Below are positions 12,327-24,300 of a stretch of DNA of 61,689 nucleotides, piece by piece. The translations under genes were made by a program, and so were the position numbers. The stretch is from the NCBI RefSeq assembly GCF_000003815.2, contig NC_049989.1, positions 18,321,999 to 18,383,687 of the forward strand, read 5' to 3'. This DNA is from Branchiostoma floridae (lineage: Eukaryota > Chordata > Leptocardii > Amphioxiformes > Branchiostomatidae). Under the pieces are notes generated by a model. The model saw nothing but the letters and a program-made list of their open reading frames with translations. It made no database searches and was not told where the DNA came from. Within the stretch, counting starts at the first letter, position 1. Every line of letters begins with the position of its first letter.

Positions 12327-13985
12327 TTCTAGTAGCCGCAAAAACAAGGGTGGGCAACAGTAAAGTAACCAAGATCATTGCCTTCTTAAAGAGAATACAA
12401 ACACACTACTAGAAGTGTCAAAAAGACGGGGAAATAAATCTAAACCCAAGTAGATTCACAGAAAACAAACCAATGCGACTTCAAAGTGGGGTTCCATACC
12501 ATTATTAACACTCATGATAAGGTACATTCTAAACAGCCAAAGCAAGTAACCAACGCTTGATTAAGCACGCGTACGGAGATAGCATTTAAAGTCAATAGAG
12601 ACCCAGACTTTATCTTATGTAATGTACATCCCCGCATACGTAAAAGTGCAGCTCCGGAACAGACGGTAGCCAAAATGGGCAGAAGAAAGTAAACTAATAG
12701 CTGCTCTCTTTTCTATCACAGGTTCAGCATAGTCACTGACATCCTGTCTTTTCAGCCAGCCGTTCTAGTTTTCGCCGTGAGCGAGGTATTTTGGAACCAA
12801 TCCCGTAACAATTCCCCGGCCTGCGATTATCAACTGGGCGGTTGGGCAACACTCCCAGCACCGTAAACATAGCGGCGACCTCACGAACTATACAGTCGAA
12901 CGCGCTTATTAGTCGATATACCCCCCTCACCAACTCATACAAACGAATCGCATTTGAAAAAAAAAACTAGACGGCGTAAACTTTATCTAGATATACTATG
13001 CAAGCTACATGTACACATAAGTCACACATGGATCAGGTGTTCAAAAGAATCTAGATATGATACATATCTTTGAGTTTGTTGGGAGATACGCTAACTAGTA
13101 CACGCTCAGCAGGAAGAGCTAGCATAGAGATACCATGTGCATCTTCTACTGAACGAAGTGGCGGTAGAATAAATAAATACCTTGTTAGTTCGCCGCAATG
13201 TTCACAACAAACATCGTTGGTCGCATGCGATTTGGTGACTCACGCGCTAGTTTGTCTTCCTGCTGTCAGCCGAGCGAAGACTGAACAATAGTTTTGCCAG
13301 CCCGTGTTTATCTATAGCTGTGCTATGATATCAAACTGTATTATACATAGAGAGCCTATTCCAGACAAACTTTGACAGACATGAGACAAGTCAGTCCTAT
13401 GGATATAACGTCATGTAAAATGTCATGCACCAGACCAATTACATAATGCATTGCTGCGCCAAGTTACATAAACTGTCACTTTTATTGTGAACCGTACTTT
13501 ATATAATCTCCAAGCAGATCCTACGGTAGCATAAGATAGTATCAAATAAAGCTGCCAGAAGATACAAGCCGACCTAGGAGTGTGTTTTGCTACATGGAAA
13601 ATGTATACCTCTTGGCTGACTACACTCCTTGGCCAGTTTATTATTATCTTATGCCATCGTAGGATCTGCTTGGAGATTATTTCATACACCTACAAGAGAA
13701 ATGATCTCTTCGACTTTATACTAAATATGCTTCAAAATGTTCACTACTTGAATAGCACAGAAGGTTCATATTTATCTCAAAAACAAGAAGTTGAACCTGT
13801 ACATACTGGTATGTATCTGATTCAGTATCTGTAGTAAGATAGCATTTTCTTTCATCAAAAATCATCAGAACGACCTGTACATTGAAGGTTCTTCATTTAC
13901 ACATCCATTAATTTCTATCTGCGGTAAAAGCAAAATATAGCTTGAGGGAATTGCTTCGGCAAACAGGTGGCTTTATTTGGGTATA
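12327..13985. other. Upstream module of gene A
   Basis: Homologous to the other upstream modules of the family. It holds one copy of the GCAGCTCCGGAACAGAC word near 12650, the foldback at 13503-13681, and a conserved word near 13927 (AAAATATAGCTTGAGGG) also found upstream of B and, diverged, near C and D. No gene is seen. Promoter elements of gene A are expected here but none can be assigned with confidence. Confidence 0.6.
13503..13681. repeat. Foldback element, ~178-bp family (copy 2)
   Basis: Inverted arms of about 40 bp (ATAATCTCCAAGCAGATCC at the left and its complement at the right end) flank a loop with a CTTGGCTGACTACACTCCTT segment. Same family as 2997-3173, 23843-24019 and 56792-56968. 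Confidence 0.8.
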
Positions 13986-14800
13986 CCCCCTTTCCACTAG
14001 GGCGGCGCTCTCACCGCGCGCTATCTGCGACCTCAAATTGGTAATCATGAGATCGCCATGATCGCCATGGAATCGCGCAGAGAGCGCGTTGGGAGCGCCA
14101 TGGTCGCCAAGGTCGCCATCACCTCCGCGAATGTTTTGAACGGGTCAAGACAGTCGCCGTGAGAGCGCCGAGAACGGCGATCCAACGATGAGAAAAATAA
14201 GAGAGAGCGCCGAGAGAGCGCTGGGAAAGGGACTTTACACGACTGTTCTCCATTCACTCAGGTGAAAACAGGTACCTAGCTTGGGTTAGGGCTGTCCCTC
14301 GTATAGGACGTTAAGTGGAACTTCCATTAATGGAGAGAGCCACACCTCGGGCACGTTAAAGAACTCATCGCACTTATCGGAAAGAGTAGGGGTCCTTCCC
14401 GGTGTGAGTGGTTCAAAACATACCGTTCTATGGCTGCACCTGGGACAATTTCTGTCGTATTGAGGTCACCTGAGTTAGCGCTGAATGGTAGTCGGTCCAG
14501 ACCCTTTTTTTTTGCAAATAAGTTTTTTTTTTTACATTTGTCAGCCACTAAGACTAGTGTTTGTACAGTCGAGTACTATTGCACATGGAGGGATAACATA
14601 TACTGGTGTGTCTGGACGTATAACATGTGTAACTTAACATGCAGTACATGGGCAGTGAAACAGTCAGGAAAGACAAATACATGTCCAGACCCTTGCGATG
14701 AAGTGCCGTCTAGTGATAGCTTATTGCAATTCAGCCCCTGGCTGCGAAGAGACCCAGTCAGCCCACCCATAGCAACATAACATCAGTAAACTGTTTCCTC
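13985..14800 (+). repeat. SINE-like composite block (copy between A and B)
   Basis: This is collinear with 24300-24930 between B and C. It includes a G+C-rich part with repeated GAGAGCGC and GCGCTCTC words (13995-14225), then a body with GGACGTTAAGTGGA and GCACGTTAAAGAAC that resembles the body of the tRNA-derived SINE in gene A. This copy is interrupted by the 176-bp retroposed segment at 14507-14682. No gene is seen. Confidence 0.55.
14507..14682 (-). mobile_element. Retroposed 176-bp segment with 12-bp target duplication
   Basis: The paralogous site at 24813-24824 has a single GTCCAGACCCTT. Here that word is present at 14495-14506 and 14683-14694 and encloses 176 bp. The insert starts on the plus strand with two long T runs, which is an A-rich tail on the minus strand. 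This is the hallmark of LINE-driven retroposition of a minus-sense transcript. I do not recognise the body; it could be a SINE, an RNA-derived copy or an mRNA 3' end. Confidence 0.8.
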
Positions 14801-14805
14801 AGGTC

Positions 14806-16236
14806 AATCAATCAATCAATCAAAAATCAAAAATGGTTTATTATAAAACAAGTTTCTGGCAGCCAGGGGCTGAATTGTGTCTTGTTGTACATACGATTGC
14901 TTGTTACGACATACATATAATCACTAAAACGTGATCAAACTTTAAAACTGATGATCAAAACTAATGATCAATGGCGAACATTGCTGCTTTAGTGGATATT
15001 TAGTATAAAATAAATAGTAATACATTTGGCATACAGCTCGTATACAGTGTCATTTTGTTTCGTTGATAAGACCTAGCAGTGACGGCACTGGGCTGTTACG
15101 GAATCTGGCAGTACGGGTGCTAGGTAGAGTCAGTGCCTGTGCGTTCCGCAGGTTACGACCATGCGTCTGTCCACGGGTCTGCGGTATCAGGTCTGCAGTT
15201 CGTTCAGACTTCTTCATGCTGGCTGCAAACTTACGGCAGAGGTTACTTCTTCTTTCCTCCAGGGTTTCAAGTCCGCACTGTTGCAGGGCTGACGTGTAGT
15301 CAGTGTAGTGTCGCCTGAGGATTGTTCGACAAGCGCGTCTCTGTACGTGTTCCAGGGCTGCAGTCTGCTTACGTGTGAGACTGTGGTGATACACCGGTGC
15401 ACAATATTCCAGAATGGGCCTGATAAAACCACTGTAAACTGTTACCAAGTCAGCTACCGGTAGTCCGAACGTCTTGAGTCTTCGGAGCATAAACATGCGT
15501 TTGTTAGCCTTTTTGGTTGACTCACCGACTTGTTTGTCCCACTTCAGGTTGGACTGCAACCATACTCCAAGCACCTTAGCGACTACCACTGTCAGAAGGG
15601 GCTTACCCTCGAGAGTTATGGGTGGAGGGGGTGGTGGGTTCTTCATGAAGCACACAGTCAGCACCATACACCTCTTGGGGTTTAACATAAGTTGTACACT
15701 GTTAGACCATCGTTCGAGTGAGTCCACTTCATCCTGGAGATTCGACTGATCACGCAAATGTCTGTTTTCGCCTAGTGATAAGTCATCAACATATTTCCAT
15801 CGAGCATCATGAGATTGACTCGCGTCATTGATCATGCATACGAAGATGACAGGGCCTAGTTTGGTGCCTTGCGGCACGCCTGCGGTAAGTGTTTCCCAGC
15901 CTGACGTGGTAGATCCGTAACGTACTTTCTGTCGCCTTCCTGTCAAGAAGCTCACAACCCATGGTACAATAGAAGCTCTTGTGCCCATGTTCAGTAGTCT
16001 ACAGATAGCGTGATGATGGTTGACAGTGTCAAAGGCTTTCGTGAAGTCGGTCAACACAACCCTTCCCATGTTGCTACTTGCTTCCGCGCCTTGGTAGAGG
16101 AAATGTGTCAGACTTACAAGACAGTGGGTTGTGGAACTTCTCTTGATAGCCCCGAATTGTCGCTGATCAATGTTCGTCCAGATGTCAGATGTTACCCACT
16201 TCGCCACAAGGCCTTCACATATGTTGGCAAAGATTG
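14806..16236 (-). mobile_element. 5'-truncated non-LTR retrotransposon (CR1/L2-like)
   Basis: The boundaries come from comparison with the empty site at 24931-24935: AGGTC stands once there but at 14801-14805 and 16237-16241 here, flanking 1431 bp. On the minus strand the element encodes the catalytic part of a reverse transcriptase and ends with a (GATT)n tail after AATAAA. The endonuclease and RT fingers are absent, as expected from 5' truncation. Subfamily naming is inference from motif style. Confidence 0.9.
15050..16236 (-). pseudogene. LINE reverse transcriptase fragment
   Basis: An open frame of about 395 codons lies inside the LINE. Visible RT motifs in order are FTKAFDTVNHH (motif A), GVPQGTKLGPVIF (motif B), KYVDDLSL (motif C, YVDD), LNPKRCMV (motif D) and KVLGVWLQSNLKW (motif E). 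A thumb and C-terminal region follow with RRACRTILRR and a CGLETLEERR motif typical of CR1/L2-like elements. No stop or frameshift interrupts it, so the insertion is young. The same frame runs on upstream into host DNA to an ATG at 16330, adding about 31 codons that are not part of the element. The endonuclease domain is missing, so it is dead on arrival. Confidence 0.85.
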
Positions 16237-16241
16237 GAGGT

Positions 16242-17283
16242 CTTCCGTCCTCTCTTGATTGTACTGAAGGATACTGTGGCATGGTAATGTTGGTATAGAG
16301 GTAGACCTGCTTTGACTCTGGCGACGTCATGACTTAATATGAGGTAATTATGACGCTATCAAGGTGATTTTATTGGCTATAACCGTCTTAATAGGGAATC
16401 CAAATTACGCCCCTTAAGATATCAAACGAAAAGGTAACAAAATAGCTGCCTTATTTATATCAAAGTCTGCTAAGACTTCTGTTGTCAATGGCAACCAGAT
16501 GAATGTTAATGTATCGTCAGAAAATGACGTATTTTAGCTGTTCTTTGGGAACCCTCATCTTAATCGGCATTCTTAAATATTTTGACATGCGATATTTTCG
16601 ACATATAACGCCAAAATACAATGAAAACGGACTGCAAGCATTCATAGGGATGTTTTGGTAAAAAATAAATACAAAGTAGTGACATAATTCAAGTGATAAT
16701 AGCCCTGTTATCTTTTCACTTACGGGAGGCAATAATCAGCTAGACAAAGTTAAACTAGTTTGAACAACTGTTTATTCATTATTGAAAGAAAGCCATGCTC
16801 GAAAACAAACAAGCATTGATTATACTTTTTTAAAAGTTGAAATGTCGCATAATAATGAGCCGTTAGATACACATTCGTACAACGTATTTTCGGTCACGAA
16901 GCAATATAATCAAATCATAACTGTTACATTAATCAAATCAACCTTACAATCGTCTCCTAATGATGAAATTAATACTGAAGGCCCATAGAAAATTTGATTG
17001 AAGGACTGTTTCCATATAAAAGAGTTGAACCGTGTTGTTTTCTACTTTACCCTTACATGTGTACTATTGAGTATTGCAAACATTCAGTTGCCTCGAATGC
17101 GGTATATGGCATTTCAGAAGGACTGTCTTGTTGACACGATTTGTCTAACCGTCTAACTGCTTAGTCAAGTTCTAAGTTCTTAGTCAGGACTTGTCTTCAG
17201 AAAACGAACGCAGATCTTTCTGATACTCTGCAACTCCAAGAAATATAATCACGAGCATTTACATGTGCAATAAAATGTAATAA
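16242..17283. other. 3' flank of gene B, distal part
   Basis: Collinear with 24936-25983 downstream of gene C, with only a few percent difference, and with diverged relatives at 3.5-4.0 kb, 42.2-42.9 kb and 56.0-56.5 kb. Several short open frames are shared by copies but they look like ordinary flank. No gene is recognised. Confidence 0.6.
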
Positions 17284-18383
17284 CTAGAGTTCGGGGACCC
17301 CATACCTCCATGAAATATTTATTGCTTTTTTGTGGATGGTATGTATGTTTATAGTCGGTTGTATTTGAGAGTAATGGTTATATAATATAAATGTTATGGG
17401 AAAGTAGTGGTGTATTTATTTAATGACACAGAGGATGTCCATCTGATTAGTAATTATCAAAATGTGACACTTAATTGTGTAATGTGCGTTTAAGAGGTCG
17501 ACGGCACATGGTAGCGTGGTGTTCCTTACGCTTGATGTTTGGCATTTAAACTGTCTAAGGTTGTCAGCATTATTGATGTTCGACTATGTGCCTCAGATCT
17601 GTGTGGTGGGAGGAAGTTGGGAAACTCAGAAAGAAGAAGGGATGTGGCCAACTTTAGTCAGATGGTGATTTGATTTTCCACCAATATGTCATAACATCAG
17701 CTATTCACACGGTACAAAAACGAGATGCACACTTTCCTCTGACAGCCCTACACCAACTGTAAGATGAATACTTGGCGCCAACTCCGTCTGCTAAAAAACA
17801 AGTACCATTGGCTACGAAAGAGACAACTAACAACTGTCCCTTATCGTAACAAAATCAGAACATCTGTATCGCCCATAAAACTTCTGACACCCAACCCAGA
17901 TGAGAGGACCTAATGGCATTTTAATCACCATGTCACTCAAATCAGCAGTACAGTATGTGAGACATCCATACCTGTTAAGCATTATCGTTAAATGTACCTC
18001 AACTTCTTACAATTATACTTACGCTTCACATCTCCATGATATCCTAAGCAGACATAAATAAAACTATTTATCATATCAAAAAAACTCGGGGTTCCCCAAA
18101 CAGCTGTCACCTCACCATCTGCTTAGAGCTAAGCCCATTAACAAACACATAAAGCACGATGCCTGTACCAATATATCTCAAATATAGGGGTGATTTCTGA
18201 TATTATTACAGCGATTATAACGACAGATACGGCTCCCAAAATCTCATCGATTCGAGCTTTCATCACACCCCACCAACACAACAAGTATGAAACGAATCCA
18301 TCCAGCCGTTCTTGAGTAATCATCTACACAGAGACACATAACAGAAAATATAACCTCCATTCCATGACATTTCATGGAGGTAA
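17284..18383. mobile_element. ~1.1-kb insertion with short terminal inverted repeats, unclassified
   Basis: The matching DNA downstream of gene C (25970-25990) is uninterrupted, so about 1.1 kb was inserted here. Near the left end is TACCTCCATGAAAT (17303-17316) and near the right end ATTTCATGGAGGTA, a 14-bp inverted pair, with a further hairpin at the right end. The right part shares CCATCCAGCCGTTCTTGAGT with the repeat near 6040. No open frame for a transposase is visible, so it is a non-autonomous element of unknown class. Exact ends are uncertain by a few bases. Confidence 0.65.
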
Positions 18384-19059
18384 TCACATATTCAAAGTTC
18401 TCGACACTACGCTAGCACAATGTCTGTGTACAGGGCATTTTAAGCGGCCTCGACACGTAACGTTACTTTCCTCCAACTTGCAAATATTGTTCACTGCTAA
18501 AAATGCCTTTTCTTACTTTCATCCTTCTTCTCGTACACAGAAAATTCTCTTGAAAGAAGGAAACTATGTATTTAAGAAAAAAATTGTAAACGAGTTAAAA
18601 AGAATTTTTCTCACAGAATTACTAAATAAGATTACTCTTTTACAATTGTAATATGTTCTTAAACATGACAAAAAATATAAACTTGCTTGACAGGAAAAAC
18701 AAGAAATTTAGCCTTGAATGTCTATAAATTCTTGAGAGTGAACATCTTTTTGAGAAAAAGGTGCTTTAAAAGAATAAGAAATTGTTCCTTTTGAGAATCC
18801 CCATTGTCTTTCTTGTCAATCCTTGAATGTACAAAATTGCACGAATATTGCTTTAGAACATCAAGTCAATAGTGGAATACTGTCTTTTACCTCAATTTTC
18901 AGCCGATGTAAATATCTCACAACAGTTCATCCTCGACTTTTCCAATCTGAAGACTCTGCAAATTTGTACTCTTAATTAATCACTACTCATAAATAAGAAG
19001 TCCAACTTGACAATAGCAGATGTATAATTTTACACTAGAAGGCTGCAAGGATGCCTAAC

Positions 19060-19065
19060 TTTATT
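19060..19065 (-). promoter_or_regulatory. Putative poly(A) signal of gene B
   Basis: AATAAA on the minus strand, in the same sequence context as the signals after genes A, C, D and E (next to GACGGAATGACTC). Confidence 0.5.
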
Positions 19066-19389
19066 TTGACGGAATGACTCTATATAAGTTGTAAACCCAC
19101 AATATTCAGGGCATGAATGTGCATTAAATAATCTCTGCATAACCACAATAGCATGAAATTTATCTACGCTCCTTGATCTGCGTTGGGTAGAACTAGAAAT
19201 GTAGCACAGAGCTAATCATTCGTTCCAGCACAATAAATAAGAACCTATGTTTTTTATAGACCCAGTGCAGATATCTTCAGAGTGGCCAATAGCTTACTTA
19301 ACGTCACTTGTTTATGCACATATGCACACGGATTCAGCAATTGGGTTGGAACACACTTTTATCTGTGTTTTCTACTATGAAAATTATTA

Positions 19390-19475
19390 AATGTGTGGAT
19401 CACAAAACCAGCCTACCGCTGCCTGCAACCCACCTGTATTGTATTGTTGCAATTCTAATAAATCAAATCAAATCA
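19390..19475 (+). mobile_element. LINE 3'-end fragment in the 3' UTR of gene B
   Basis: Gene C has a shorter sequence at this place. The extra piece of about 85-90 bp ends with TAATAAATCAAATCAAATC, an AATAAA plus tetranucleotide-like tail, and stands against an AATC-rich target directly beside the gene B stop codon. This fits a heavily 5'-truncated LINE copy. Its limits are approximate. Confidence 0.55.
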
Positions 19476-19488
19476 ATCAATCAAATCA

Positions 19489-22400
19489 TTAAACCGGTTT
19501 CTCGCAAATGTAGGGTTTGCGGGTGCCGCATCGGGCGTCATTCCACTGCCCCGTGTACCTCATCTCCTCCCATAATGCATTTCTGCCGGTCTGTTTAAAC
19601 GATACAGCAAGCATTAGCATGAAAATCCATCTGTGTTGGTAGAATACATTATAGAAAAATCCTAACACTTTTACATCCAACACTGGAATTAACACCATAG
19701 GGACTTATTGGACGTTGAAGGGGGAGGAGGGGGTCATAAGTATAAAAGTGGTGTGTTTCCGACGTCACTGCTGGAGATAAAAGGACCATTCATTCTGTGA
19801 ACAAGGTCGACGAAAAGTTAGAGGGGTAAGTTCCTATAGTGTTAATTCCAGTGTTGGATGTGCTAGCATTTTGCTATAATGATACAGCAATTATTTCATC
19901 AGGACGACTATATTTTCCACAATCAAGCACAAATCTGTTAGCAGATTAGTAAAATAGACAAAACAGAATATATTGATTTTAATTTATTGAAAGATATAAT
20001 CACAGGGCGTGATTGCAACACACTCAAGCATGTAGTTTATGTTCATGTCATTAAAGTAAAGGGCATTACAAAAATACATTAAAACAAATGCAGAGCAAAG
20101 CGCAATCATAACAAAGGATTGTAAGATAAAATACACTACTACTGTTGCAAAATTCACATGGAATGTCAGAAAAATGACATTTATAAACTTGTACATTGCT
20201 ACCAATCATACTGGATGGAATAGTGGTTATTCAAATCGTTTGGTTTCTTTTATGAATACTGTCAAAGTTTAGCGTTGTGTGAAACTGAGACAAAACAGGA
20301 ACCTCTACTAAAGCAGCAAATGAACTTGTACATTGTCAGGAAGATCGTTGAGGTTTTTGACAAATCCTACCAGTTTTTCTGACTTAACCTTGTTCGACGT
20401 GCTAATATTTAAAGTTACGTTATTAAACAAGAGAGGGAAGACGCACACACCTTGTAGTACATGGATCCGCAATTCTCTCCCTGGAAAAGCGAGTAGAGTA
20501 TATTGTTGTTCGGCTCACCCTGAGCCCAGTTTTTGTAGTCAACACGTGATCCATCTGTCCACTTCCATTGTCCAGATTCTTTATGAAGACCAAGCCAGAG
20601 GGACGGAAACCTCCCGGACTCTTTACCATGTGCTGCAGTAAAAAAAATAACAGGGAGTTTTACAAAGATATTTGCTACCCCAGTCGGCTCTTCTTTTTTA
20701 GTTACGGGGATGAACGCTTTTGTCTTTGGTGCTCTATTCTGACATTGACCATGACTATACTATACTATTGAATGATTATAGGAAATTCAAGGACAGAACC
20801 CGGTCAGGCCAAGGCTTCAGGAAAGACAGCGTCCCAACGTCCTTATTACCCACCATTCGAGATGAGATCCGCAATGAAGTTGTTCTCGCCACTGTCCTTG
20901 ATAGAGGCAAGAATTGCGCCGTGTTGTTGACATCGTGATCTCGCTGTGGACCAGTTGACTTCGTCTGCCATCGACTTGTAGCAGTGGTTCTTGTATTTGT
21001 GCCACCCATTCTGACATTGTGGGGCTGTAGAAAAAACGGCAGTGAGATGGTTATATCCCATCATGAGATGTGATTACCACACCTCCTTTACATCCACAGT
21101 CAGAACTAAAATTAAAATCCATGCAGTTTGTGAGAAAGAAATGACAAAAAAAAAAAATGAAAAATAGGGAGTAAAGAGTTTGATGACCCAACAAAATGAA
21201 CTCACCTTGTTGACAGTTCTGTCCATTCCATCCAGGCTCGCAGGTACATTTGTATCCGCCATCTTGGTTCACACAGCGTCCGTTCTGACATGGCATCTTG
21301 GCACATCCATCGATGTCTGTGTAATAGAAAATAAACTCTGTCAGAGATTTCAATTGACACGCAATTGGAAACGGTTGGATGTCGGCAGTAGTTTGGCCGA
21401 AAGTGTCCATTTTTAGCTCGTCGACACGTAGACCGAGCTTAGTTTTTGATTGGTGTCGGGGACCTAAAGGAATTACTGTGCACATTTCTTCCTCTTTATC
21501 ATTTTATCAACTGACCTGTGGTTGACATAGCTATGATGGTTGTTGGCATTGTCTGGCTGTTGGTAACAGCACTTGGGGATGGTCCTGTCCATATCAATCC
21601 CGGTGGTGACGAGAGTGGAGTCAGATGGGCAAGCTTCGTGCGGTTAACCTTGTAGGATGTTGTCTCCCAAGGAGCAACAGACTTTTGTAGCCTCTCCCCG
21701 ATGACCAAGCTATTCTTTGAAACATGTCCCTCCTGTTTAAACACATGATCAATTTTAGAACCCCAACAAGAGGTAATGAAGCCCTCGCGCTGCTAGTTTG
21801 GTAAGGGGTGGCGGGAAGTTCCTCCAGTCCAAATGGCGACAAAAGCTTAAAGCTTGTGCACGCAGAAAAGTCCTGACCGCTTCTCCCACCCCTAACCACA
21901 CTCACCATTCAACGTTCACGCCTCCTCGACAGACTTGATAGTTTAAATATTCCTGTGTTTGATGTTAAAACTTTAATTCTTGTCATATCGCAGCAATACC
22001 TACTTGAAACCAAACGTTTTCATTTATATTGCATTTCAACAGGTATCCTTTACCAGTATTTTCACCATCATTATCAATGTCAGCTGTTTTGTTCTCGCTG
22101 TAATTCATTTGCCCGACACTGTTCCCGTACATCAGACGCTCCTGTTTACATGTTTTCTGCTATGTCATGTATCACGTTTTGTCCAATGGCGCCATTTATA
22201 TAAGCCAGTCTGCTTAAGTACTACACTACTTTGTACTGTATGCCCTTTTTGTTGTAACAAAAACACACTCGAATGCTTTTTTCTGCAGCCAGGACTTGGC
22301 CGTTCCCCCAGCCCGATTAGAAAGTCATATCATATTAAATATTCAGTTTTATCACAAATAACTTTAGGCATGATGTAAAAACTGATTGGCTTACCTTACG

Positions 22401-23148
22401 GTTAAGACCAAGACTATGTGACTTACGGTCAGGCCTACAACGAGGGCAACTGTTCCTATCACCAAGCCGCAACCCAGAAACCAGCGGATTTTGCTAGATT
22501 TCATCTTGCTCCATATCCCCATGGCACGATCTAAGATTTGAAAGTGCAAAATCATAACCTTCGGTATCAAAATCATTCAAAATGTTGCTGTGATATCATA
22601 ACTCTTTTATGGCACTAATGACCAAAGAGCCAAGACTCAGTGATTGAAATTTGTGATCACGAAGGGCTGATTGATTGAGTGATTGAGTGATTGAGTGATT
22701 GAGTGATTGAGTGATTGAGTGATTGAGTGAGTGAGTGAGTGAGTGAGTGAGTGAAAAAGAAAGTGAGCGAGCGAGCGAGCGAGCGATCATGAGTAAGTGG
22801 ATAAACCTAGTAATTAAACAATTGAATGTTAAAATGTAAGGATGCTGAAAAAAACACAAATGAATTCTAAGATGATACTGTAAGTTCACAATTATTATAT
22901 CGAATAAAAGAGAGACAATTTACCACCAAGATAGTCTATTACTTTTACCCGGACGTACCTCTGTAGCTTACACGAGGTGTCTCGCCATCTTCCTCTCCGT
23001 GGCCGTCGGTACCCTCCGGTGTGTTGGGAGTATCGGAGCACGACTCTTCATTGTGCTCTGGCCTAGACACTGTTACCTGCTCCCCTGACGCAATATTGCG
23101 AGGCGGTGGTAGCGGGGGCTTGGGGCGCGTCAACCCAGGCCCCAACAT
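19489..23148 (-). CDS. Gene B: type II membrane lectin with one EGF domain
   Basis: Exons on the minus strand: 23148-22959 (tail), 22530-22427 (helix), 21732-21516 (stalk), 21316-21206 (EGF), 21024-20854, 20632-20451 and 19590-19489 (CTLD, stop TAA). The phases are 1, 0, 1, 1, 1, 0 and the joined frame codes 358 aa with no stop. The family ATG is changed to AGG and an upstream in-frame TGA closes that route. A downstream in-frame ATG (MLGPGL) is the only start, so the tail is shortened by about 12 residues. The EGF has DIDGC and six cysteines with the C-x-N-x4-Y-x-C hydroxylation pattern. The CTLD has WLGL, EPN and WND, which in this superfamily indicates Ca2+ and mannose-type sugar binding. 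Its closest relative here is gene C. Confidence 0.8.
22668..22787. repeat. Expanded GATT/GAGT/GAGC microsatellite in gene B intron 1
   Basis: About 30 tetranucleotide units in three phases (GATTGAGT, then GAGT, then GAGC). It is the longest version of a microsatellite shared by genes A, B, D and E. Confidence 0.9.
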
Positions 23149-24300
23149 TTCTGCCGGCTGATTTGCGTCGCTTTCCGCCCTTTCTCATAAACAGCAAAGG
23201 TTGGTCAACAGCGACCAAGATATTTCTCTTATCAAAGAGCATACAAACACACTATATCAAAAGTGGCAAAAAAGATGGGAACATGAATCTAAATCCAAGT
23301 AAATACACAGAAAAACAAACCACAGGACTTCAAATCAAAGTGGATCACACGCACGATTCGGTGCCTTCTGAACAGCCAAATGGACTAGCCAACGCCTGAT
23401 TAAGCGCGTAGACAGCATCACATTTGAAAGTCAATAGAGCCCAAGGCTTTATCTTATGCAATCTACACCCCCGCAAGAAAGTAAAATGATAGCTGCTCTC
23501 TTTTCTCTCATAGGCTCGTAGATATATATATAGCGGCAAGCTCACAAACTACTACTACTAGTATATGTGATTTGGTGATTCACCTGATTTTTTGTCTTCC
23601 TGCTGTCAGCCAAGCGAAAACTGAACAAAAGTTTTGCCAGCCCGTACCTATCTATTGCTGTGCTATGATATCACATAGTATTATACATAGAGAGTCTATT
23701 CAAGACAAAACAGTCTTGAGTCAGTCCTATGAATAAATAAACAATATTACGTCATGAAAAATGTCATGTGCCAGACCAATTACATAATCCGTTGCTGCGC
23801 CAAGTCACATTGACTGTCACTTTTATTGTGAACCGTACTTTATATAATCTCCAAGCAGATCCTACGGTAGCATAAGATAGTATCAAAAGCTGCCAGAGGA
23901 GGCAAGCCGACCTAAGAGTGTGTTTTGCTACATGGTAAATGTACACCTCTTGGCCGACTACACTCGTTGGCCAGTTTATTACTATATCTTATGCAATCGT
24001 AGGATCTGCTGGGAGATTAATTTATATACCTACGAGACAAATGTTGTCTTCGACTTTATACAAGATATGTTCCAAAATTGAAGCAGTTGAACATGTACAT
24101 ACTGGTCTGTATTAGTCTCTGAAGATGTAGTGAGCCTTCTCGTTCATCACAAATCATCAGAACGACCTGTACTTAGCTTTTTAGAGCACAAATGTACAGT
24201 CTGCATTGAAGGTCCTTCATATACACATCCATTCTCTGCAGTAAAAGCAAAATATAGCTTGAGGGATTTGCTTCGGCAAACAGGTGGCTTTAATTGGTTA
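23149..24300. other. Upstream module of gene B
   Basis: Same module as upstream of A, with the foldback at 23843-24019 and the AAAATATAGCTTGAGGG word near 24250. The stretch 23690-23830 is the closest relative of 56990-57130 beside the minisatellite. The TTA at 24181-24183 is the empty site of the MITE found upstream of C. No gene is seen. Confidence 0.6.
23843..24019. repeat. Foldback element, ~178-bp family (copy 3)
   Basis: Inverted arms of about 40 bp around a loop with CTTGGCCGACTACACTCG. Same family as 2997-3173, 13503-13681 and 56792-56968. Confidence 0.8.

Noticed and set aside
16237-16330. N-terminal 31 codons of the LINE reverse transcriptase frame
   Set aside because: The same DNA exists next to the empty site at 24936-25030, so it is host flank that happens to be open.
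20333-20641. 102-codon plus-strand frame repeated at 27856-28164
   Set aside because: It is antisense to CTLD exon 2 of genes B and C and is conserved only because that exon is duplicated.
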